Assembly (NCBI RefSeq): GCF_014905175.1
Contig: NC_057791.1
Span: 9,186,492-9,250,491, forward strand
Direction: 5' to 3'
DNA from: Aphidius gifuensis
Lineage: Eukaryota; Arthropoda; Insecta; Hymenoptera; Braconidae
Length of the DNA stretch: 64,000 bases
Shown piece by piece: positions 36,111 through 47,004 of the stretch. Within the stretch, counting starts at the first letter, position 1; every line of letters begins with the position of its first letter. The position numbers and the translations under genes were made by a program. The notes beneath the pieces are model-generated. The model saw only the letters and a program-made list of their open reading frames with translations, was not told the DNA's origin and did no database searches.

Positions 36111-39100
36111 ATGCGGTTATTCGATAAAAGTTTTAAAGAAAAAAGTAAAATGAGTGGAAGAAATAATAAAAGGGTAAGTCATTCATTTTTTATTTTATCA
36201 ATTAATTTATTTTCTATTCTATTGTTTTTCTGTTTCTATTTATTTATTGGTGTGGTTTTTTATATATTTATCTTTTTTCTGAACATGTGCTTGAGAATTG
36301 CATCATCAAGCACGTGTTCTAACCTTTCTTTTTTGTTTCTCTTATTAATTTTATATTTTATTGTATTTTCTTTTAATTTATTTTATTTTATTTATTCTTT
36401 TTATTTAATAAATTTGCAGTCTTTTTATTATATTTTTTTCATTTCTGAACACGCGTGCAATTTTTTTTTTTTACACACGTGTTTTGCAAAGAAAAAATAT
36501 AATAAAAAAGACTGCAAATTTATTAAATAAAAAGAATAAATAAAATAAAATAAATTAAAAGAAAATATAATAAAAAATATAAAATTAATGTGAAAAACAA
36601 AAAAGAATGGTTAGAATGCATGCATGCATGAGAAAATTGCATCACCCAAGCACGTGTTCTCTTTAATCTTTTTAGTTTTTCTTATTAATTTAATAAATGT
36701 AAAAAATTTTTTTTTTTAATTCATTTTATTTATTTATTATTACAGAGAATATGTTTGTGGAAGAGGCTCTTGAAGCAGCGATTTAGAGGGAGGATTTTAA
36801 CGCTCGAGAGGTTGCAGAAGGAGTACGAGGAGCAACCAAATGAAGTCATCGCCGTCCCAATTTCTATTCTCAGAGGTAATTTTTTATTTTTCTATTTTTT
36901 TTAATTATTTCTATTTATTTTACTAATTTTAGTTTCTAATTCATATTTTTTTTTTTCTGTTGCAGATGAAGGAGACGCTGAATATGATGCTGATGATGAG
37001 ACAACAACGGATGATGATGATGATGCTGATGATGAGACAACAATGGATGATGATGATGATGATGATGAGACAACAATGGATGATGATGAGGTAATTCTTT
37101 ATTTTATTATTATTTTTTCCAATTCATTTATTATTTTATTATTTTAATTTTATTTCAATTTTTTTCTATTTTTACTTTTCAGGATGGAATCATTCAAGAT
37201 CATGACCTGGAAAATGAGCAGGAGGTATCATCAAAAAAAAAAAAAAATTTAATCAATCAATTAATTAATTAAAAAATAAAATAATTTTGTCATTTTAATT
37301 TTTGCATTTTTAGTAGAGTCATTTGATTTTTCTTTTTTATTTTATAGTAGAGTCATTTGATTTCCTTTTTTTCTTTTCAGTAGAGTCATTTAATTTCCCT
37401 TTTTTCTTTCTAGTAGAGTCATTTGATTTCCTTTTTTTTCTTTTTAGTAGAGTCATTTCATTTCCTTTTTTTCTTTTTTACGTAGAGTCATTTGATTTCC
37501 TTTTTTCTTTTTAGTAGAGTCATTTAATTTTTGCATTTTTCTTTTTAGTAGAGTCATTTGATTCCCTTTTTTCTTTTTTTGGTAGAGTCATTTGATTTCC
37601 TTTTTTTCTTTTTTTTGGTAGAGTCATTTCATTATTTAATTTTTGCATTTTTCTTTTTAGTAGAGTCATTTGATTCCCTTTTTTTCTTTTTAGTAGAGTC
37701 ATTTGATTTCCTTTTTTATTTTATAGTAGAGTCATTTGATTTCCTTTTTTTCTTTTCAGTAGAGTCATTTGATTTCCTTTTTTTCTTTTTAGTAGAGTCA
37801 ATTAATTTCCTTTTTTTCTTTTTACGTATCGTCATTCGATTTCCTTTTTTCTTTTCAGTAGAGTCATTTAATTTTTGCATTTTGCTTTTTAGTAGAGTCA
37901 TTTGATTCCCTTTTTTATTTTATAGTAGAGTCATTTGATTTCCTTTTTTTTTCTTTTCAGTAGAGTCATTTGATTTCCTTTTTTTCTTTTTAGTAGAGTC
38001 CTTTAATTTTCTTTTTTCTTTTTACGTATCGTCATTAGATTTCCTTTTTTCTTTTCAGTAGAGTCATTTAATTTTTGCATTTTCCTTTTTAGTAGAGTCA
38101 TTTGATTCCCTTTTTTTCTTTTTTTGGTAGAGTCATTTGATTTCCTTTTTTTCTTTTTGGTAGAGTCATTTCATTATTTAATTTTTGCATTTTTCTTTTT
38201 AATAGAGTCATTTGATTCCTTTTTTTTCTTTTTGGTAGAGTCATTTGATTCCCTTTTTTTCTTTTTTGATAGTCATTTGATTTCCTTTTTTTCTTTTTGA
38301 TAGAGTCATTTCATTTCCTTTTTTTTTTATCTTTAGTAGAGTCATTTGATTTCCTTTTTTCATTGCTCTTATACTTAGTACAAAAAGTCTTTTTTATGGT
38401 TACTAAATTTATACATATTGCTTTTATACTTAGAACAAAGAGTTTTTTTTTTTTTGACATTTTCTGATATCTAAATTTTATACGTATTGCTTTTAAACTT
38501 AGTACAATGAGTTTTTTGATATTTTATGGTAACTAAATTTATATGTATTGCTTTCATACTTAGTACAAAGAGTTTTTTTGACATTTTATGGTAACTAAAT
38601 TTATACTTAGTACAAAGAGTTTTTTTTTTGGATATTTTATGGTAACTAAATTTACATGTATTGCTTTCATACTTAGTACAAAGAGTTTTTTTTGACATTT
38701 TATGGTAACTAAATTTATACTTAGTACAAAGAGTTTTTTTTTTTGGATATTTTATGGCATTTATACCGGTAGTTTTTCAAAATTTCAATTTCCTTGTGTT
38801 AGTTTTTACATATTTTATTTCTTTTTGTTCATTTTTACAGGATGTTTCAATGGAAATATCTTTTATTGACTTGGTCAGTGATGATGATGATGATGATGAT
38901 GTAATATATTGTAAGTATTTTTTAATTATTTTTTATTTTTTCAATATTTTTTTCAATTAAATATTTTAATTCATTGTTGTTTTTTTTTTTTTTTTTTTTT
39001 CAGTAACCAGAGACACACGGGATCAAGAATATGAAGATGAAGATGATGTTGATGATGCTGATCAGGATGCTTTAATGGATATTCCTGTAATTGACTTGGT

Positions 39101-39269
39101 TAGTGATGATGATGATGATGCAGACACCGTCATTTTAGAACCAGAGGAGCTGGTTCGGAGGGTCGAGGATGCAGATTTCTACAATTGCTCCTATACGCCG
39201 AGTGAGAGGTCCAGAAGGGGACGAATTTGTCGTGACCCAATGTGGTCACAAGATTATTTGTTTTATTAA
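36111..39269 (+). CDS. Spliced acidic protein with two SUMO-interacting-like motifs
   Basis: Six exons with GT-AG borders and matching phases: 36111-36173, 36746-36875, 36966-37090, 37183-37224, 38841-38910 and 39004-39269, giving 231 residues with no stop. Exons 1-2 encode a basic N-terminus (KRLLKQRFRGR, possible nuclear signal). Exons 3-4 encode Asp/Glu-rich repeats around DDETTMDDDD. Residues 128-140 (FIDLVSD plus an Asp run) and 172-182 (VIDLVSD plus Asp) each match a SUMO-interacting motif, a hydrophobic core followed by acids. The C-terminus (SERSRRGRICRDPMW) is basic. No database family recognised. It sits first in the provirus, upstream of PolB, and lacks the TATA/TCAGT promoter of the virion genes. 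An intact frame among broken neighbours suggests function. SUMO binding is inference. Confidence 0.72.
36337..36590. repeat. Long hairpin in intron 1 of the SIM gene
   Basis: Two nearly perfect inverted arms of about 100 bp (about 36,337-36,446 and 36,489-36,590) share AAATTTGCAGTCTTTTTATT and its complement, with a spacer of about 45 bp. The transcript would form a long double-stranded stem. Confidence 0.75.
37312..38360. repeat. Pyrimidine-AG minisatellite in intron 4 of the SIM gene
   Basis: About 30 units with roughly 33-35 bp spacing, consensus TAGAGTCATTTGATTTCC followed by T-rich text ending CTTTTTAG or CTTTTCAG. Each unit resembles a polypyrimidine tract plus AG, that is, a 3' splice site. 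The Lys/Ser-rich minus ORFs across it are repeat shadows. Confidence 0.85.
38365..38760. repeat. Second minisatellite in intron 4
   Basis: Six or so diverged units of about 60-65 bp sharing TATACTTAGTACAAAGAGTT and TTTTATGGTAACTAAATTTA. It lies between the pyrimidine-AG array and the acceptor of exon 5. Confidence 0.75.
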
Positions 39270-39514
39270 ATAATGATTAAATGAATAAATAAATAATTTC
39301 CAATTTTTTTTCCAAGTATATTGTTTTTTTTTTTTTTTAATTAATCCTATGGTTTTTTATTTTTTCATATGAAATATTTTCCTGTTTCTAAATTTTTTTT
39401 ATTTTTGTGAGTGTTGATAGAAGTTATTGAAAATGTCGCTAGTTGTATATGAAAAAAAGGTGGTGTTAGTGTGATGGTGTCGCTAGTGGTCAACAAAAAA
39501 AGTAGGGATAAAGC

Positions 39515-39544
39515 TATATAAATGATGGCACATCCAACTCATTC
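39515..39544 (+). promoter_or_regulatory. Candidate PolB promoter
   Basis: TATATAAAT at 39515 is followed by TCATTC (39539-39544), an arthropod initiator match with its A 26 bp downstream. It precedes the spliced leader of PolB. The spacing is shorter than in the virion-gene promoters. Confidence 0.45.
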
Positions 39545-39559
39545 TTCTAACAAATTCAC

Positions 39560-40347
39560 TGTGGTCTGCTGTCAAAACGATATATAGTTATATAAAAATA
39601 TCAGGTGAGTCTTAACCACAATTTATTAATCAATGAGTATTTCAATAATCCTAAGATATTTTATAAAATTTCTTAATAAACTATCCTTAGATTTTCACTA
39701 GCTATTATTCTACAACGATATCTTTTGCACTAGGTTGTTATTTTTCAATATAAAAAATAACTTCAAAATTTTTTTGTTGTAATCCATCATTATCTTGTCA
39801 ATTTCTGAATATTTTCCAAATGTTTCAAGTCAATTATTCTTAGATTTTCAGTAGCTATCATTTTACATGAATATTTTTCTATAAAAGAATAACCTCAAAA
39901 TCTTTTTATAATCCATCATTATCTTTGCAATTTTAAATATTTTTTAAAATTTTTTTACGTTAATTGTCTATAGATTTTTACATGCAATCATTCTACATTA
40001 ATATTTTTCGTTTTTTAAGGTTAACCAAACGAATATTATTGTGGTCTGCTGTCAAAACGATATATAGTTATATAAAAAATATCAGGTGAGTCTTAACCAC
40101 AATTTAATAATCAATGAGTATTTGAATAATCCTAAGATATTTTATAAAATTTTTTAATAAACTATCCTTAGATTTTCACTAGCTATCATTTTACATGAAT
40201 ATTTTTCTATAAAAAAATAACCTTAAAATCTTTTTATAATCCATCATTATCTTTGCAATTTTTACATATTTTTTGAAATTTTTTAAGTCAATTATCAATA
40301 GTTGTTTACTTGCAATCATTCTACATTAATATTTTTTTGATTTTTAG
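39560..40347 (+). repeat. Duplicated non-coding leader exon and intron before PolB
   Basis: The block TGTGGTCTGCTGTCAAAACG through ATATCAG|GTGAGT occurs twice (about 39,560-39,790 and 40,041-40,270), each with a strong splice donor (after 39604 and after 40085). Acceptors end at 40020 (TTTTTTAAG) and 40347 (GATTTTTAG). The last exon starts at 40348, 25 bp before the PolB ATG. Tandem duplication of the leader exon is clear; use of both copies is inference. Confidence 0.65.
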
Positions 40348-40372
40348 GATAATCAACAAATATTAAAATAAA

Positions 40373-43300
40373 ATGGATTTATACGCACAATGCAAACAAC
40401 TTCGAGAGAATTATCGAAAAATAGTTGAACGTTTACATCAAGTTCCAGATCACTATGAAATCAATTCTACAATTGTTTCATTACGCAGAGATATTTCAAA
40501 TTATAATAAATCATGTGCAAGTCTGTCAGGTGCTCATAAAAAATGCACTCAGGCAACAGTGGGAATACTAACAACATTTTTGTTCAGATTACAAAGTTTG
40601 CAAGTACAAGGTGCAGGTGCATCTTCAACAGTTGATGTATCAAACGATACTACTGAAAATTACATTGAATGGCAAGATTTAGAAAATGTTTTCAGAAACA
40701 GGATGAAGACTAGCATTATAATTAATTTAAAACATAAGAATGTAAAAGACTTTCTTTCTGATGCTAAAGAAATGTTAATTAGTCAAATAGCCCTTATTTT
40801 ACAAGATAAAAATGCACTTAAAGTCAATACTGTATTAGCTCTGAATTATGAAATTGAAAAACCAGCTGATAATAGTGTGGAAGTTGAAACAAAATATTTC
40901 AGTGAAGGTAGTTTTGAGGTTTTACAATCATCAGATCTCAGTCAATTATTTCAAGAAAAATTTGAACATTTTTTAGAAGATGTTGAGGAAGCTGAATTAA
41001 ATGGATCTGGTTGGAAACTGCATGAAATCCTCCATCTTGAAATCCAAATAAATGAATACATACCACTGCAAGGTGGTAATTCATCTTTCGTTGAAATGCC
41101 ATCATGGATAATTAAAACTCATTCAGTTGTGAATGTTAAAAATTCAGACAATTTATGTTTTATTTGGTCAGTTTTAGCATGTTTATACAAGGTGTCTAAC
41201 CATGCTGACCGTGTGAGTCAATATAAAAAACATATTGATAAGTTAAATTGTAGCGAAATCACTTTCCCCATAACATGGGAAAAAATCAAAATTTTTGAAA
41301 AAAAAAATAAGTTGAAAATTAATATTTATGGAATAGAGAATGATGATGATGATGATGATAATGAAAGTGATGATGATGATGATGATGATGAGGAAAAAAA
41401 AAATAAAAAACGTAGAAAAGAAAGGATTGTTCCATATTATATTAGCAAGAATGAATCTAATTTGAATACAATTCATCTTATAATGATCAAAAGAGATGAA
41501 GAAGCAAAAAATGATGATGATGATGATGATGATGATAATGATGATGAGTTAGATTCGCAAAAAAATTTATCACAATATCATTTCGCTTGGATTAAAAATT
41601 TATCGAGATTAGTAAGTGCGCAAATTTCTAAACATAATGGAAAGAAAATAATTTGTGATCGATGCTTATGTCATTTTCAATCACAAAAATCTTGTGATAA
41701 TCATGAAAAATTATGTAGTGAAAAATGTAAAAGTGCAATGAGATTACCGACTGCTAAAAATAATATTTTAAAATTTTTAAGCTATAAACATCAATTAACA
41801 GTACCATTTATAATTTATGGTGATTTAGAATGTTTATTGGAAAAAGTGCAGAGTGAAGAACTTGAAAAAAATCAAATTTATCAAAAACATGTTCCAAGTA
41901 GTGCAGCATATTATTTGAAGTGTAGTTATGATGACTCACTTTCCAAGTTCAATCTTCATAGAGGTAAAAATTCAATTGAATGGTTTATTACAGAGCTTGA
42001 ACAAATTGCTCATCAAGTCAATAAAATAATAGATGATATTAAACCAATGTCTCTCACACGAGATGAAGAATTACAATTTTTAAATGCTAAAAAATGTCAT
42101 ATTTGTGATAAAAATTTCACGAAAAATGACGTAAGAGTGAGAGATCATTCTCATTGGACCTCAGAATACCGAGGTGCCGCCCATCAAATATGCAATATTA
42201 ATTATCAAGAATCATGTATTATCCCAGTAGTATTTCATAACCTTACAGGCTATGATGCTCATTTTATCATCAAAAAATTAAAAAACCAGTTTGCAGGTAA
42301 AATTGATATACTTGGAATCAATAAAGAAAGATATATTTCATTTACAAAACGTGTTAAGGGTACAAGAATAAAATTTAGATTTATCGATTCATACAGATTT
42401 ATGGCAAGTTCCATAGATTCATTATCGAATAATCTAGATGATGATAAAAAATTAATAACAAAAAGTCTCTGTAAAAATGATTATGAATTCAATTTAATTA
42501 CAAAGAAGGGAGTATTTCCATATGATTATCTTGATAAATGGGAAAAATTTGATGATACAACACTGCCATCGAAAGATCAATTTTATTCAAAATTGAATGA
42601 AGAAAATATTTCAGATGAAGCATATGCACATGCTCTAAATGTTTGGCAAAAGTTCAATATAAAAACACTTGGGGAATATTCTGATTTATATTTACAAACT
42701 GATGTTGCCCTTTTAGCTGATGTTTTTGAAAGCTTCAGAGCTGATTGTTTAAATACATATAAGTTAGATCCAGCACATTATTATACACTACCTGGACTTA
42801 GTTTTAGTGCAATGTTGAGATATACTCAGATTGAACTAGAATTGTTGACAGATCCTGAAATGATGTTGTTCATTGAGCAAGGTATAAGAGGTGGTTTATC
42901 ACAAGTCTCAAATCGATATGGAAAAGCAAATAATCGATATATGGGCAGTGAATATAATCCAGAGGAAGAAGAGTCATTTTTAATGTACTTTGATTTAAAT
43001 AATATGTATGGAGCAGCAATGAGAGAATATCTTCCAACTTGTAAATTTGAATGGATTAATAATTTTGATATTTCAATATTAAATTCAACTGCTGATAACT
43101 CAAAATATGGATACATTCTTGAAGTTGATTTAGATTATCCTGCAAGTTTGCATCATCATCATAAAGATTTTCCTTTAGCACCAGTACGCGAAAAACCACC
43201 TCTAGAAACCAGTAAAACTCCAAAACTACTGGCAACTCTAGATAATAAAAAAAATTATGTTATCCATTACCGGAATTTAAAACAATATTGTTCTTTGGGG

Positions 43301-44263
43301 ATGATTATTACTAAAGTTCATCGTGTTTTAAAATTTAAACAAAGTGCATGGCTTCAATCTTATATTGATCTTAATACAGAGTTACGAAAGAAAGCACGTA
43401 GTGCATTTGAAAAAGATCTTAGAAAATTATTCATTAATGCAATTTATGGTAAAACTCTAGAGTCTGTAAGAACTCGTAAATCCATAAAACTTGTAGAAAA
43501 ATATGGTGGTAGAGGTGGAGCAAGATTTTATATCTCAAAGCCAAACTTTCACAGTCATTTAATCATTGACGATCTTGTAATAATTGAGATGAAACCAACA
43601 AGTATACTTTTCAATAAACCAATTTATCTTGGATTTTCTATTTTGGAAATGTCAAAAACATATATGTATGATTTCCATTATAATTTCATAAAACCAAAAT
43701 ATGAAGATAAAGTCAAGTATTTATATGGTGATACTGATTCTGCTGTTTACCACATATTTAATCATAATCCATACGATTTAATACGTAATAATCCTAAATA
43801 ATTTGATACATCTGATTATCCAGAAAATAATCAATATGGAATTCAATTAAAAAATAAAAAAGTTATTGGTATTATGAAAGATGAGAATAATGGAAAAATA
43901 ATGAAAGAATTCATTGGTTTACGAAGTAAATTATACTCTTATGTTATAGCAGATGAAAATAATTCATTAAAAAAACGTGTTCATATGAGAGCAAAGGGCG
44001 TCAAAAGATCAACTGTAAGACAAATAACTTTCGATGATTATAAAAATTGTTTAATTAATCATGTTATTTTAAAAAAGCAACAAAATATTATAAGATCACA
44101 TAAACATGAAGTAACAACAAGAACAATTGAAAAAATTGCTCTCAGTTTGCAAGATGATAAACGACAGTTAACTAATGGTGAAACTGACACTCTGCCTTGA
44201 GGATATATACCTGTTGAACGAATGTGTTTGAGTAAAAGTATATTTAAAAGAAAATATGAATGA
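40373..44263 (+). pseudogene. Protein-primed family B DNA polymerase, two nonsense codons
   Basis: Open from ATG 40373 for 1142 codons, then TAA at 43799-43801, with the same frame continuing to TGA at 44198-44200 and a final stop at 44261-44263. Visible: a Cys/His zinc-binding-like motif (CDRCLCHF, about 429), ExoI YGDLECLL (about 482), a CHIC...VRDHSHW...YRGAAHQICN zinc module (about 575-612), ExoII HNLTGYDAHF (about 622), ExoIII YLQTDVALLADV (about 773), PolA YFDLNNMYGAAM (about 872), PolB INAIYGKT (about 1020) and PolC YGDTDS (about 1117). All catalytic motifs lie before the first stop. The second stop replaces a residue in a TLP-G-Y tail where the family usually has Trp. Two GAT-repeat Asp runs (near 41,340 and 41,512) are expanded. 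It replicates the provirus from protein-primed ends. A truncated product could still hold the polymerase core. Confidence 0.93.
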
Positions 44264-44345
44264 TGTAAATAAAAGTTGTATAAATGTATATAATAAAAAT
44301 TATTGTTAGAAAATAAATACACGTTGCTTTTTTTTATTTATTAGT

Positions 44346-45262
44346 TTATTGATTATCTATCCATTGATTATGACTATTGTCAAATCCAAGATATTTTACA
44401 TACATCTGATTCCCTCGTCTTTTCAAAACTTTTTCAATCAAATAAATGTCAGAATGTCGAACTTTTTGTAGCTCTTCAGTATAAAAGCTTCCTTGTATTG
44501 GATTTCCTTGATAGTCTTTAAGCTTATACGTTACAGGTGATGTTTTATTAATTTTAGTAATTGTGAATATTTCGTTTGTCCAATTTGGTTTATATCCTTT
44601 ATCAAAGACATGCTTATATTTACTTATTCTTACATGTTGATTTAATTTAAATTTGATTTTAACATGACAATGATTTAAACTTTTAAATACAGTTTGTTTT
44701 AATATTTTAATATTTTTACCAACAACTTCAACTGGTTTCATTTTAATTGTGCGATGTTTTGTATTATTATATTTTTTAATTAATTCTGGCAGCAATTTCA
44801 ACCATTTATAATTTTCCTGCATGCTCAATTCAAAAAACATTTTTTTTTTAGTGTTCTATTGAATCGTTCAACTATTGATGCTTTTAAATGAGTAAATGTT
44901 GAATACATATGAACATTATATTTTTTTAACATTGTTTTGAATGTTGAATTGTAAAATTCTTTTCCTTGATCCACATGAAGATTTTTGCATATTCGACCTT
45001 TTTTGAATATTGATTCCATTGCTGCTGTTACCTCTTTTCCAGTTTTATTTTTGAGTCCAACAGCCCAGCTGAATTTTGAGAAAATATCAATGACTGTTAA
45101 AATATAATTATATCCAGAATTGATCTTTGAATGTTCAATCATTTCAACAAGATCAGCTTGCCACGTTTCATCCTTATCACGAATATCAACTTTACGTCGT
45201 AAAAAATTTTTTCTTGCTGGAGCGTGTAACTCACGCACAACGTCTCTTTTATAATCAGTCAT
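44346..45262 (-). pseudogene. Retroviral-type (rve) integrase with chromodomain, one frameshift
   Basis: Start is ATG, the complement of 45260-45262. The first frame (145 codons) holds the catalytic core: Asp37 in WQADLVEM, Asp98 in HVDQGKEF and Glu132 in SIVERFNRT. An indel in the A-run near 44,843-44,850 moves reading to a second frame (44346-44840), which opens KWLKLLPELIKKYNNTKHRT and ends in a chromodomain-like YLIEKVLKRRGNQMYVKYLG. Polinton integrases have this core-plus-chromodomain order. The enzyme would insert linear provirus DNA with a 6-bp stagger, which fits the GATATA duplication. Convergent with PolB, with AATAAA signals for both between them. Driven by a TATA/TCAGT promoter just upstream. 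Confidence 0.93.
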
Positions 45263-45269
45263 AGTTCAC

Positions 45270-45301
45270 TGACGGATGTATACAGACTGATTTTTTTTAT
45301 A
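45270..45301 (-). promoter_or_regulatory. Integrase core promoter
   Basis: On the minus strand TATAAAAA starts at 45301 and the A of TCAGTG is at 45270, 31 bp away and 8 bp before the ATG. A second TCAGTC lies 13 bp from the TATA box, too close for a usual start. Confidence 0.6.
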
Positions 45302-45309
45302 TTAATATA

Positions 45310-46249
45310 TTAATATATTAATCCACATTCTCTCAACTCTTCAATAATTGACATGATCTCATTATCATGATTCGGATTACCAGCTGTTCTTGATGCTACT
45401 AATAATCGTAAACGATCAACAAGTTCATTCGGATCGTCCCAATAGATATAATTGACTCTAGTTGGATTATTTTTTCTAAGAGTCATAACCGTTGGTAACA
45501 ATCCAGTACCATAATGCTCATTATTATCATTCTTATGAGGTGCAATAAAATCAATGTATTTCCGAGATGCTGAATTTTTTATTGGCATATTAGATCTATG
45601 ATATTGATGATGTGCATTTGTATTATTAATAATTTCATTATAATTTTTTTCATCAATATCAGTAATAGTTCTTCTGTCTGGTGATTTCATAAATAATAAT
45701 TCCATTAATCCAGGTGTTATTTTGTATGGTGTATCAAAAATATTTAATTCATCATCGTTAAAGAAAATTTTCGCATTTCAATTTTGTAGTCAGATTTTAC
45801 ACACCATAATCTTTATCCCACTGTATACTATTGATTTTTCCTAAGTAATCATCTATTAAATCTTTATTTGATTCTTCCACAAATGTTTCCTCGCCTTCAT
45901 CAGCAGTATCATATTCAGCTTCTTGTTCATAAACTGATTCTTCAATATCAGAAGTACTAAAATTGTCCTCATGTGTTGAATTATTTTTTTTATCATTCGT
46001 ATTTTTTTCATCTGGAAATGATTTATCATCATCAATTAATTATTTTTTGCTAACCGTTGTTGTTGGCAGTTGTGCAGCTAATTTGTTGAGCGGTGTGACA
46101 ACAGGTTTGAGATATTCATTTGCAGCATCTGATATATTTTCTTTCCCTAATTTTATCAATTGATATTTTTTCCGAATAACGTCTTGTACTTTTTCAATTT
46201 CACTTAAAAATTTTGTTTCATCAACTAGTTCTTGCTCACAAAGAGGCAT
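45310..46249 (-). pseudogene. Conserved Polinton protein of unknown function, broken
   Basis: ATG is the complement of 46247-46249. The first part (69 codons, coiled-coil-like) stops at 46040-46042. The same frame continues acidic to a stop near 45,800, and after frame changes the C-terminal part is open (45310-45705). It contains TPGLMELLF, NNTNAHHQYH and the motif YWDDPNELVDRLRLL followed by IIEELRECGLIY. This C-terminal motif is, to my knowledge, recurrent in insect Polintons between integrase and ATPase, with no assigned activity; a structural virion role is possible. At least two frame changes and two stops make it non-functional. Confidence 0.75.
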
Positions 46250-46277
46250 GTTGATCCTTTGCGATTTTACAATTAAC

Positions 46278-46311
46278 TGAGAAAATTTAACAAATTGTTT
46301 TGTTATTTATA
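46278..46311 (-). promoter_or_regulatory. Core promoter of the conserved Polinton protein
   Basis: Minus-strand TATAAATA starts at 46311 and the A of TCAGTT is at 46278, 33 bp downstream. The ATG follows 29 bp later. The box lies just outside the stop codon of the upstream ATPase gene. Confidence 0.6.
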
Positions 46312-46931
46312 GTTATAAAGCAGTCAAAATTTTTTCTATATCTTCCTTTATCTATATCTCTATCTTTATCGATACACAGGAAGCAATATTTTTCTTTCCA
46401 ACAATCCACACACATCTGCCGGAATTTACTATACTCCATATCAATGTTAACATGATCGTGATGTATATGCTTTAAATTCGTATCATCTTGTGGAAAGATA
46501 ATCAAAAAATTAATATTATCACGTATCAAGTGTTTAGGTATTCGCGCATATGATTGACATAAATAAAATGAATCAACAGCTTTATGTCTTCCCATACAAA
46601 AAAATGCTTTAATATGGTCCTGCTTTTCAGTTGCAACGTCGTCAAATATAAACAAAGAATTTGGTTTTGCTTCATCAACTGGTACAACTTGATCGTTGTC
46701 TGAAAATTTATAATAAATATAAATATTTGCAAATCGTAAACCATTTGGATCAACAATTATACTCATCAAAGCGTTCGTTTTACCACAATTACTTCCTCCA
46801 ATTATCGCACATCTTATTGTATTTGGTAGTAAATCACCATGTCGTTTTTCTTTTAAACCATTACCACTTTTCGATGTAATTATATCAAAGTTTATAACTG
46901 GTAATTTTAGAGCTTGTTTCTGGTATTCCAT
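46287..46931 (-). CDS. FtsK/HerA-type genome-packaging ATPase, shortened
   Basis: Start at the ATG complementary to 46929-46931, because the promoter lies directly upstream; 214 codons. Walker A is GGSNCGKT (residues 45-52) and Walker B is LFIFDDV (93-99), followed by MGRHKAVDSFYLCQSYARIP and HDHVNIDM, as in Polinton/A32-like packaging ATPases. It would pump the provirus genome into capsids. Only about 40 residues separate Walker A and B, where the family normally has many more. The text IYIYYK then SDNDQ suggests an in-frame deletion of the intervening strand and helix, so activity is doubtful although the frame is open. Divergent from the PLA2 gene. Confidence 0.9.
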   Translation of the reverse strand: MEYQKQALKLPVINFDIITSKSGNGLKEKRHGDLLPNTIRCAIIGGSNCGKTNALMSIIVDPNGLRFANIYIYYKFSDNDQVVPVDEAKPNSLFIFDDVATEKQDHIKAFFCMGRHKAVDSFYLCQSYARIPKHLIRDNINFLIIFPQDDTNLKHIHHDHVNIDMEYSKFRQMCVDCWKEKYCFLCIDKDRDIDKGRYRKNFDCFITINNKTIC

Positions 46932-46943
46932 CGTGATGAACAC

Positions 46944-46990
46944 TGAGCTTAAATCATATAAATTCAACCGTTTTATACCAAAGCAAATCA
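46944..46990. promoter_or_regulatory. Compact bidirectional promoter, ATPase and PLA2 genes
   Basis: In the 73-bp gap between divergent ATGs, the plus-strand TATAAAT at 46957 has the A of TCAGTC at 46990 (33 bp), 15 bp before the PLA2 ATG. The minus-strand TATAAAA starting at 46977 has the A of TCAGTG at 46944 (33 bp), 13 bp before the ATPase ATG. The two promoters interlock face to face. Confidence 0.65.
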
Positions 46991-47004
46991 GTCTGTTATA
47001 AGCT

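Noticed and set aside
37520..37901. Lys/Ser-rich minus-strand ORFs with MTLLKRKK repeats
   Set aside because: They are translations of the pyrimidine-AG minisatellite in an intron.
37312..38360. CRISPR-like array of regular repeats
   Set aside because: Repeats are degenerate, spacers are not unique, the host is eukaryotic and no cas genes exist. It is an intronic minisatellite.
41243..41476. Ile-rich minus-strand ORF over PolB
   Set aside because: Reverse reading of the GAT-repeat Asp tract. PolB is the supported gene.
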